Assembly (NCBI GenBank): GCA_963575745.1
Contig: CAUYUJ010015837.1
Span: 1,391,540 to 1,455,539 of the forward strand
Direction: 5' to 3'
Source of the DNA: Prorocentrum cordatum
Lineage: Eukaryota; Sar; Dinophyceae; Prorocentrales; Prorocentraceae
Length of the DNA stretch: 64,000 nt
The translations under genes were made by a program, and so were the position numbers. Each line of letters opens with the position of its first letter. The first letter of the stretch is position 1. The notes below the pieces were generated by a model, which saw only the letters and a program-made list of their open reading frames with translations, did not search any database and had not been told where the DNA came from. Shown piece by piece: positions 53,530 to 61,700 of this stretch.

Positions 53530-54747
53530 CTAGGCAGCAGACAGCACCTTGGCCCTCTTGACCTCGCGCCAGCCGCCCAGCGCGTCGGTGATCTTGCGCA
53601 CCTGGCCGCGGAGCTCCTCGCACTCCTGGGACGGGTCCACGCCCGAGCTGGAGAGGAACTCGCGCAGCTCCTCCTCGGTCGCCGTGTCGGGGTCTGGGAG
53701 GTCTGGGCCTGCCTCCGACCCCTTGGCGCCCTGGCTGGGCACAGGCTCAGCCTTGGCCTGGGTCGCCCTTGCCTCGGCCGCAGCCTTGGCCTCCTGCGCT
53801 GCGGCCTCGACCTTACGCTGCTCGTACTCACGGACCTCGCCCAGCACCGTGCCAAGCTTCTCCGCGAGCACCCCGCTGTCGCCGAGCTCCGCCAACATCG
53901 CGCCCAGCTTCTCGATGGTGACGCCGAGCCCCTCGACGATGTCAGCCTTTGGCGAGACGCCTCCAGCTGGTGGACGAGGGAGCGTGGCGGCGAGCCGCGT
54001 CTGCTCCTGCTGGAGCTCCAAGATCGCCGCGTCGGACTCGGCGAGCTGCTGCGTGGCCTCATCCACCTCCTTGTTGGCCTGCACGACCTTGTCCTTGGCT
54101 GCCTGCAGGGCCTCCTCCTGCTTGGCGCGCTTCTGCTCGAGCTTGCCCAGCTTGAAGGACAGGGTGCGCAGCTGCGCTGGGACGGGCTTCGCAGCTGCCA
54201 GCTCCGCGCTGAGCTTCTTGCGAGTGTCCTCCAGCTCGACCCGAGCCGTCTCGAACAGGACCTCGCTGGAGCCGGCGATGGCCCGCAGCGCAGCGTCGAC
54301 CTCCTCAAGGCGCGCCCTCTTCTGGTCCAAGGAGTCACCCTGGCCCTCACAGTGCTCTGCGCCCTCGTCGACCTCCATGGACGGCGCGTGCTGCTTGCTG
54401 GTGGTCTCAGCCAGCTTGGCCTTGGTGCTGGCCAACTCCTTTGCCAGGGCCTCCAGCTTGTCGTTAACCCACGGCGGCACCGCAGCAGAGCCGCTGCCTG
54501 AGTTCGCAGCTGGCGGCTTGGCACGCTTGGTGGACGGTCCAGGCGGCGGGCGAACACACATGAATGCCACGGCCTTGGCCGACCCGCACTTGGTGCACGA
54601 CACCGTGTCGGACCGATTCCACCACTGGTTCTGCGAGATCGGGTGGATGCAGTACTTGCAGCACCAGTCCTTAGCCTGCTCGCGGCGCCGCTGCGCATGG
54701 CGACTGAGCTTCGGGGGCCCATCGCCTGCCATGCCACTGCAGTCCAC
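53530..54747 (-). CDS. LINE ORF1: zinc-ribbon, coiled-coil RNA-binding protein
   Basis: 405 aa from ATG 54747; a second Met (MAGDGPP) lies five codons in. Residues 29-63 contain a CCKYC...CTKCG pair of CxxC motifs, a zinc-ribbon-like nucleic-acid-binding module. From about residue 95 to 260 the sequence is charged and Ala/Glu/Lys/Leu-rich with heptad character (KLEALAKELASTKAKLAETT, KLEQKRAKQEEALQAAKDKV), predicting a coiled coil, as in the ORF1 proteins of many LINEs that coat the RNA and oligomerise. The C-terminus (TATEEELREFLSSSGVDPSQ) is acidic-helical. It ends 172 bp upstream of the first ORF2 ATG. The natural composition here, against the Ser/Arg/Pro-rich translation of the overlapping frame, shows that this frame is the coding one. 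Product identity is inferred from position and architecture. Confidence 0.85.
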   Translation of the reverse strand: MDCSGMAGDGPPKLSRHAQRRREQAKDWCCKYCIHPISQNQWWNRSDTVSCTKCGSAKAVAFMCVRPPPGPSTKRAKPPAANSGSGSAAVPPWVNDKLEALAKELASTKAKLAETTSKQHAPSMEVDEGAEHCEGQGDSLDQKRARLEEVDAALRAIAGSSEVLFETARVELEDTRKKLSAELAAAKPVPAQLRTLSFKLGKLEQKRAKQEEALQAAKDKVVQANKEVDEATQQLAESDAAILELQQEQTRLAATLPRPPAGGVSPKADIVEGLGVTIEKLGAMLAELGDSGVLAEKLGTVLGEVREYEQRKVEAAAQEAKAAAEARATQAKAEPVPSQGAKGSEAGPDLPDPDTATEEELREFLSSSGVDPSQECEELRGQVRKITDALGGWREVKRAKVLSAA

Positions 54748-54899
54748 TCCTCAGGCGTGCTTCGGAAAGAAGCCTGCGACGCCTGGGCAGGCTGACGCAG
54801 GCGTGCGTGAATGTGCCCCCCTGTGGGGCGGGAAGTAGGGAGCCTCGAGCCGCTCCCTTGGCTGCACACAAGCTCCCAGCGCGGGAGCGACGTTGGGAA
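54748..54899 (-). other. LINE 5' untranslated region
   Basis: 152 bp lie between the spliced leader and the ORF1 ATG. No second or partial relict leader is seen next to the first, which suggests a single round of trans-splicing before this insertion. Confidence 0.7.
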
Positions 54900-54921
54900 C
54901 TTGAGCCAAAATGGCTACGGA
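54900..54921 (-). other. Genomic dinoflagellate spliced leader at the LINE 5' end
   Basis: Read on the minus strand, the 22 bases are T followed by CCGTAGCCATTTTGGCTCAA and G. This is a perfect match to the dinoflagellate spliced leader consensus (D)CCGUAGCC...GGCUCAAG with D = U. The base 54921 differs from the array sequence, so it belongs to the element. The next base starts the target-site duplication. The genomic copy therefore ends exactly at the cap-proximal nucleotide of a trans-spliced mRNA. Confidence 0.97.
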
Positions 54922-54938
54922 CACCTCTCCAGGGAGGC
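54922..54938. repeat. Target-site duplication of the LINE (right)
   Basis: CACCTCTCCAGGGAGGC, identical to 47897-47913. Confidence 0.93.
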
Positions 54939-55575
54939 CCCGCCTGAGCGAGGAGGGGATCCGCAAACCATACTATTTACATGGTTTCGTGCCCCTCCCA
55001 CCTCTCCAGGGAGGCCCCGCCTGAGCGAGGAGGGTATCCGCAAACCATACTATTTACATGTGTTTCGTGCCCCTCCCACCCCTCCAGGGAGGCCCCGCCT
55101 GAGCGAGGAGGGTATCCGCAAACCATACTATTTACATGGTTTCGTGCCCCTCCCACCCTCCAGGGAGGCCCCGCCTGAGCGAGGAGGGTATCGGAAACCA
55201 TACTATTTACATGGTTTCGTGCCCCTCCCACCCTCCAGGGAGGCCCCGCCTGAGCGAGGAGGGTATCCGAAAACCATACTATTTACATGGTTTCGTGCCC
55301 CTCCCACCCTCCAGGGAGGCCCCGCCTGAGCGAGGAGGGTATCCGAAAACCATACTATTTACATGGTTTCGTGCCCCTCCCACCCTCCAGGGAGGCCCCG
55401 CCTGAGCGAGGAGGGTATCCGAAAACCATACTATTTACATGGTTTCGTGCCCCTCCCACCTCTCCAGGGAGGCCCCGCCTGAGCGAGGAGGGTATCCGAA
55501 AACCATACTATTTACATGGTTTCGTGCCCCTCCTCCCTTCCAGCGGGGCCCCGCCAAAGCGAGAAGGGCATCAAG
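54930..55575 (+). repeat. 77-bp tandem array, right part (about 8 units)
   Basis: Units starting CAGGGAGGCCCCGCCTGAGC lie at 54930, 55007, 55085, 55161, 55236, 55312, 55388 and 55465 (pitch 75-78). A decayed ninth begins at 55541 (CAGCGGGGCCCCGCCAAAGC). The repeated frames across it are shadows. Confidence 0.95.
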
Positions 55576-56414
55576 AAAATGGGTCCCACGAAATCGTTAA
55601 TCTCTTTATGTGGGGAACTCCGTTAGCATAATTTTCTAAGTCCCGAGTCTCGCGCGGTTTCTCACGGGCCGATTCGAGGGTTCCTGACCGACCTCCCCCC
55701 CTCTGTTCCGCGGTTCGTCGTCGTTGGCATATTCAGTTGTTGCAATCATTTATTCTGACGTCAGCTATTCCGTCGCTCGTTCTGCGTCGTGGGAATGCAT
55801 CACGTGTGCCGCAGATGACGTCGTCACGACTGCTGTCCGCAGACTTGCCCGGTTGTTTGCAGCAAGCAGGGCCGCCGTGCCAGCGCAGCATCGAACTGCA
55901 CGGTGCATGCCAGATGGGTCCGCCGAGCGTCCCGTAATATTCGGTGAGTCCACGTTCAATAAACATACGAGGCTTCGCTACGATATTGCAGCGGGGCGTG
56001 GCCGTAACGCTTTAGGGGTTTGAAGTTCACTTGAAGTGACTGAGACCTTTTTAGATGGGCATCTGGGAACTCTCGTGGGTGTTTTGCCCAACCATCCTTC
56101 AAGGTGGGTGCTCGGTTTGAATGGAGCACTGCGGTTTCCGTCCTGTCCTCTCCCCGCTCCTCCTGTCGGTCTCCTCCTAACCAGTCGTTCCCACAGGAGG
56201 CTGGCGCTCTCGAACCCCTCGGGACCTAGTTTCCGTAGCATCGTGCTTTTATTTCACACGGATCGAGTGCTGTACGCCGAATCCATCGGAAGGGTTTGTC
56301 TGCGATCTCCTTTGGCGAGGCCCGCACCATGGGCAGGGTTGCAGAGATGGCATGCGATCTGCCCAACATGTAGGGCGGAGAGAAGGAGTCATCATCGACG
56401 CTGTAACGTCCCCT
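55576..56414. other. Intergenic stretch, no recognised gene
   Basis: Unique-looking DNA with short frames (up to 99 codons at 55724-56023) and no motif. Confidence 0.45.
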
Positions 56415-56745
56415 CGTCCTCCTCCTCCTCCTCCTCCTCCTCCTCCTTCTCCCCCTCCTCCTCCTCCTCCTTCTCCCCCTCCTCCTCCTCCTCCTCCTCC
56501 TCCTCTTCTTCCTCCTCCTCCTCGTCCTCCTCCTCCTCCTTCTCCCCCTCCTTCTCCTGCTCCTCCTCCTCCTCCCCCTCCTTTTCCTCCTCCTCCTCCT
56601 TCTCCCTCTCCTCCTCCGCATCCTCCTCCGCATCCTCCTCCGCATCCTCCTCCTCGTCCTCTTCCTCCTCCTCTTTCTCTTCCTCTTCCTCCTCTTTCTC
56701 CTCCTCCGCCTCCTCCGCCTCCCCTCCTACCCCTCATTCTCTCAC
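56415..56745 (+). repeat. CTC/TTC microsatellite
   Basis: (CTC)n with CCCCTCCTT and CCGCATCCT interruptions. All long frames across it are compositional. Confidence 0.95.
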
Positions 56746-56824
56746 TCCCTTCTCCGGCCTCCTGCCTCCTAGCCTCCCGTTGTCCTACCTGTTTTATTGG
56801 AGGTTGCGGATTTCGCAACCGTCG

Positions 56825-57420
56825 CCGCTCTCGTGGGATCTTGGGAGGCACGGCGGAGTGGGTTGTCGCGCAGATCGAGCCGAGACTTGGAGGTCTCTTG
56901 GGGGGATGGCAACTGCGTAGGTGTCGCCACTTTTGTGGGCTCCTGGGAGGTCCAGCTTAGTGGGTTGCCACAAAGATCTAGCCGAGACCCCGCGGTTCCC
57001 TAGGAGGCTGGCACCTGCGCAACTGCCGCCACGTTCGTGGGCTCCTGCGAGGTCCAGCGGGATGGGTTGCCACATGGAGACAGCCGAGACCTCGCAGTCC
57101 CCTTGGGGGTCCAGCAGGGTTGGTCGTCACGCAGATCCAGCCGAGACCTCGCGGCTCCTTGGGGGGCAGGCAAGCGCGCACTTTGGGAGGTCCAGCTGAG
57201 TGGGTTGCCACACAGATCCAGCCGAGACCTCGCGGCTCCCTGTTGGCTGGCAATTGCACGTTTGTCGCCGTTTCCGTGGGTTCATGCGAGCTCCAGCGGA
57301 GTTGGTTGTCGCGAGTACCCAGCCGCGACATCGCGGCTCCATTGGGGGGTTGGCAGCTACGCAGTTGTTGCCACGTTCGTGTGATCTTGGAGGTTCCAGC
57401 GGAGTGAGGTCCAGCGGAAT
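56825..57420 (+). repeat. 101-bp minisatellite
   Basis: GTGGG.TC.TG.GAGG(T/C)..AGC recurs at 56833, 56934 and 57035 (pitch 101 bp), followed by shortened and diverged units to 57420. Each contains GTGGGTTG(C/T)C(A/G)C and AGCCGAGACCTCGCGG. A pitch not divisible by three argues against coding. Confidence 0.88.
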
Positions 57421-57790
57421 TCCCACGTGCCGTGCAACGCGCGAATTTCCCAGTTAGCTTTCGCGGTGAATTGCGCTCCTTGCCATGCCATCATTCGCGA
57501 TATTGGCCCATTGTTCAGATTGGCTGTGTACGTTGCTTGTTTATGTTTGTCGTCGGGTAGCACATTGGCAACTGCGTCCTCCGCAACCGTCGGTAAAAGT
57601 GTTAGCATAACCGCCATCCACCGAGTTACCCAGGCGCCTTGCCTGCAGCAAGCCCCGCAGTTGAGTCAGATCTGCATCGAGATGCATGTCCGACGGTTCT
57701 ACCGACTTCTTCCGACAGGCTCAGCACACCGAGTTCATGATGTAAGAAACAGCGCCTCTATGCTGCAGCCCAGAGCGTCGCAACACACTT
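57421..57790. other. Intergenic stretch, no recognised gene
   Basis: Short frames only. Confidence 0.45.
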
Positions 57791-58100
57791 GCGTTGGTTG
57801 TTGTGACCTGTTTAGGGGCCCTGGGGGGCCCTTGAGGGGCTCTCTGGGGCGCCCCCTGGGGTTATATGAGGGGGCTCCTGGGGGGTGCGGGGCCATCTTG
57901 GACGCGGTTCGACTAAGCTTTCCCGACGCGGCTCGGTAGACCAATCTTGGGGCCGTGTGGGCGGATTTCCGGGCCGCCTGAAGCATGTGGTGCGCTTTTC
58001 TGTGCAACATTGAGTGAGTATCTTGTTGTCTTGGGCCTTGTCGAGTCGCACAGGAGGCTCTGGAGGGCGCTCTTGGGCCGACTTGAGGGGAGCTGTTGGT
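57791..58100 (+). repeat. Degenerate CTTGGGGCC/CTGGGG block
   Basis: GGGCCCTGGGGGGCCC, GGGGCTCTCTGGGGCGCC and GGCGCTCTTGGGCC phrases, of the same flavour as 1-1075 and 2381-2925. Confidence 0.6.
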
Positions 58101-58194
58101 CCATACGGGGCTCCGTGTGCGAAAGTTAAGCTGTTCCACATGCTCAGGGATCTGCGACCATAATCAGCATAGGGCCACAGGGCAGCCGCGTGAC

Positions 58195-58415
58195 AAGCAC
58201 GCAACCAGGGGCCCACCAGGAAGCATCCGCTGGACAACCACCGGACATCCAGGGGACAAACACGGACCAACTGCAGAACTACCACGGGACAACCACGGAA
58301 TCATCCCGGGACAACCACGGGACAGTTGCAGGTCAACCACGAACAAAACCACAGAGCAACCATAAAACAACCACGGGACAACCACGGGGCAACCGCGGGA
58401 TATCTCCGCGCACGC
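58195..58415 (+). repeat. 12-bp minisatellite CCACGGGACAA, locus 2
   Basis: Units of CAACCACGGGA and variants (CCACCGGACATC, CCAGGGGACAAA) are the same family as 39326-39500, here with CCACGG in place of CCATCGG. Confidence 0.85.
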
Positions 58416-58573
58416 CCCTGCGGGCGGGGAGGCGACTCATTTTTGCGCACTTTTTGGGCCCAGCCAGTGCAGGAACTCGCGCAGCTTCGTGCTCGCATTG
58501 CGTCGGCTGCTCCCCAGCCTCGAGCTATCAGAGGTTGCCCCGCCCGAGCCCCCAGCAGTTGCGGCGTGCAGCG

Positions 58574-58741
58574 ATGGCGACGCCGCGCAGGCGCGGAACG
58601 GAGCTCGCCCGCCCAGTCCTGCAGGAGTCAGCTGCCACCGGCGATTGGCGTCCTGCCCGGGAGTGGGTGCTCTACCGAGCCCGCGATTCCATGCGGCCCA
58701 TCTCAATTGGTGTGGCTTCCGACGAGCGCCTGCAATTCGAG
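58574..58741 (+). CDS. Unknown gene, exon 1
   Basis: 56 codons from ATG 58574: MATPRRRGTELARPVLQESA at the start and VASDERLQFE at the end. It leaves in phase 0 at GAG|GAAGAAAC, a GA donor. The frame is also open upstream, but there it runs into the 12-bp minisatellite, so the first ATG after the repeat was chosen. An upstream exon cannot be excluded. Confidence 0.55.
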
Positions 58742-61700
58742 GAAGAAACATGGCACAAACATGAACTGTCGGAGCTCCGCGAGGGTTTCCTGGATCTGCG
58801 CTGGACCCCCCTGTTCTGCGCATCTGGCGCCGCCCCTGGCACGCTCCGCGCACCAGGGAGGGGGGTCCAGCGTAGATCCAAGAGATTCACACAGACCTCC
58901 GACAGTTGATGCTTGAGCCGTGCTTTGTTCTTTCAGCAATTGGCACAGTTGTTGCTAGAGCAAGCCATGTACGAGCCGACTGTTCACGCAATCGCCATGG
59001 CGTACAATCTCGTGCTGGACGCAAAGCAGCACTACTCTCACGACGAGCTGGAGCAGTTCCGCCACGTCGCCCAATGCGTTCGTGATGCCCTCATCGTGGA
59101 CTGCGTGTTCCATGCAGGCGGCCATCACGACATGGGAGCATTCGATATGGCCTGCTGGACTGCGTTTGGCCGAGACCCGAAACTCGACGGGCTCAACGCG
59201 CAGCTGCACCACAGCTACCAGCAGCTGTTCGCAGGTGTCCGGCCACGAGCAGAGCTTCTTAGAAGCAGCCTGCTTCTCAGAAGGCTCGGGCCCTGCCTGC
59301 AGATGTAAGGCCAGCGCCTCCTAAGAAGCAGCCTCCTTCCAGGAATCCTTACCCCCTCCCCCCACCCCCTCGTGCGCGCCGCCGAGGTGTGGAGGGCAGG
59401 TTCCGGTCCAGCTCGGAGCAGCAGGGCAGACGGCGCAGGCGGCGAGACCGGGAGGGGCAGCCGCACCAGGCGCCCAGAGAGCCAGCGCGGGAGGCCGAAG
59501 AGCCAGAGCGGGAGGACGAGCCGGGGGAGGCGCTGGCGGCGCACGGTGCGGCGGCGCACAGTGCGGCGGCGCGGAGCACGCCGTCCCACTCGAGGGGCCG
59601 ACGCCAGCCTGCCGGCCCCCAGAGGACGAGAGGCGTCGGCGGAGTTCGCCGGGCCCGGGATGGGGGCCGCAGCAGCGACTGCGTGCGGCGCGGGTGTCCG
59701 AGGCCCGTGGAGCTGCTGTGGCTGGGGCGTGGCGTCCGTGCAGGTTGGCTTGTTGTGGGGTGGCTGGGCAGCCTCGGAGCAGATGCGGGCCCGGTGGTAT
59801 GAAGGCCAGGGTTGGACGAGAGGGGGCGGTAAGAGATGGGGGGGGGCAAACTTGATGCATGCAGCTGGTTTCGGCCCCACCGCTGGGCGCCTTCCTCAAT
59901 ACATGTGCGCATCCAGCGCCAGGAGGCGCCAGGGAAGTCAGGTACAAGAGAGCTGGTTTGCTAGCCCCCCCTTTACCCCCCCCCCCCCCTCTCGTCCGAC
60001 CCGACTCTCACGATCTGCCTCCTGGGGCTCTCTTGAAAGCCTGCCGGGTGGGGCCATCCCGGAGGTCATCCCAGAACAAGTTGGGGTCACCCAGTCGCGT
60101 TGCCCTTCTGGAGCCCGAAGATCGCATGTTGGAATACGCCCTGGGCTGGCCACGAGGGCCATACCGGGGTCTCTCCAGGCCCTCCTTGGGCTATCCTGAC
60201 CCATCTTCACGGACAATCTTCACGAGGGGAAACAACACAGACACACATCACATAATCGTCGATTCCGCGACAATTTGCGGAAAATATGGGAAGCGTTGGG
60301 GGAGGCGAAGATCAAGAAAATATGAGAAAATGTAGGGAATCCTGGGATTGTGTGCATTTATGTGTGTGTGTGTGTATGTGTGTGTGTGTGTGTGTGTCCA
60401 CGGGCCCCTTCAAATCTGGAGGCCTCGAAGGCCAATCGGAAGCGAGAGGGCGAGAAGGCAGAACTCGTTCTCCAAACAGTGGCTGCACTGGGGGCTCTAA
60501 TTCGGGTTCCCAGAGGCTCTTGGCATCGCTCGGACGTGTGCATTCTTTCTGTGTCTGTGTCTGTAGTGTGTACGTGCGTGTGCGTGTGCGTGTCTGCATG
60601 TGCATGTGACTGCGCCCGCTTCTCTGACTTGTTCCACCCTGTTGCTGCGCGCGGGGCCGCGACGCCCCCAAAAAATGTGTGTAACAGTGTATTGTCCTAC
60701 TCATGTGGCCTCGCGGGAGGTCGCTTTACGTGACTCCTGGAGACGCTTGGGGCATATTGAAGAGATGTTGGGGCCTTTCCGGGATGCCGTTGGGCCGTCT
60801 TTGGATGATCTTATGGCGTAGTGCAGCTGTTCGGGCGCGGACTCTTGGTTGTCTCGGAGCCCTCTAGCAGGACAAAAAGAGCGCAGGAACACAGATCCAG
60901 AGGGGCCGGATGGGCTGTGGCACAAGCACCCGAACACGTACGAACGTGGCAAGGGCGCGGCGGCGGACATCGACGTGCTCGTCCACAGTGCGGGCCACGA
61001 CGCCCGCGACCGCAGCAGCGCAGCCGCCGCGGCGCCCACGACGGCACCCACGGCAGCGGCGGCGGCAGCGACAGCGACGGCAGTCGCCGGCGAGCTGCCC
61101 GAGGCGGCGCCGGGCGAGCGGGCCGGGGAGGCGCCGCAGTCCTCCGCGCGGGGGCCCGCCGGGGGCGCGTCCCCCGCGGCCCCTGGAGCGGAGCTGCCTG
61201 GCGGCGGCGGAGCGGCCACGCGCACGAGCGCGCCGAAGCTGGAGATCGGAGAGGAGAACGGTTCGGGTCGGGCGAAAGGGGGGGATTGGGAAAGGGGGGG
61301 TTACGAAATCTGCGGCATGCAGCTGGTTTCGGCCCTGCACCGAGGGGCCCATGCCTCGATACATATAGCCGCTTCCGGCGCCAGGAGGCGCCGGGGAAAT
61401 CAGCCACGTGAGCTGATTCTCAAACCCCCCCTTTGCTATCCCCCCCTTTTGCCCGACCCGAAAGGTACGGTTACCCTGGGTCCCGTTCTCGCATTTTTGG
61501 GCTGCGTGGGAGGCTCCGTCGCCACCGCTGGATTCGCCTCGGGATCCTGGCCAGAATGTGCCCAGGGAGAGGTCCGAGGGACACGGGTATAGGTACCATC
61601 CCTGGTTTCCCAGGAGATGGAGGTCGTGCTCGGCCACCTCGCGCGGCCCGACGTGCCAGCCGCGGTCTGCAGTTTCTGCGTCGTGGGCCTGGGGAAGCGC

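Larger units (their letters stand above)
47914..54921 (-). mobile_element. Full-length LINE-type (non-LTR) retrotransposon carrying a spliced leader
   Basis: A 7.0-kb element on the minus strand. Its 5' end (54921) is an exact dinoflagellate spliced leader, followed by ORF1 (zinc ribbon, coiled coil) and ORF2 (AP-type endonuclease, reverse transcriptase, RNase H, C-terminal zinc fingers). The 3' untranslated region is 167 bp and ends with a short stem-loop instead of poly(A). A 17-bp target-site duplication flanks it (47897-47913, 54922-54938), and it is inserted in the middle of a 77-bp tandem array. Both ORFs are free of stops and frameshifts, so the insertion looks recent and potentially active. 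The element copies itself by target-primed reverse transcription, as inferred from its domain set. Confidence 0.95.
59235..60870 (+). other. Intron 2 of the unknown gene
   Basis: 1636 bp, GT donor and AG acceptor (CCCTCTAGCAG|GACAAA). It joins phase 1 to phase 1, making a Gly codon across the junction. It contains three repeat elements: the TTCTNAGAAG block, a 184-bp GGACGAGAGG inverted-repeat element, and the GAAAATATGGG inverted-repeat element with a GT microsatellite. Confidence 0.6.

Noticed and set aside
53549-54838. Plus-strand 429-codon frame opposite ORF1, and 53263-54501 plus (412 codons)
   Set aside because: Both are antisense shadows of LINE ORF1/ORF2 with Ser/Ala/Leu-rich composition; no motif.
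48081-54869. A single 2262-aa protein on the minus strand
   Set aside because: Its first ~445 residues are the Ser/Arg/Pro-rich shadow of ORF1, which has a natural sequence with CxxC pairs and a coiled coil in another frame. I split it into ORF1 and ORF2.
54900-54921. Spliced-leader RNA gene
   Set aside because: No leader-RNA intron or GT donor follows the leader; it runs straight into the LINE 5' UTR and abuts the target-site duplication.
54930-55575. CRISPR or gene family of repeated small proteins in the 77-bp array
   Set aside because: Units are head-to-tail without spacers, pitch varies 75-78 bp, and predicted peptides shift frame between units.
56797-57407. Coding repeat protein across the 101-bp minisatellite
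   Set aside because: The 101-bp pitch shifts frame in each unit, so a repeated protein cannot be encoded.
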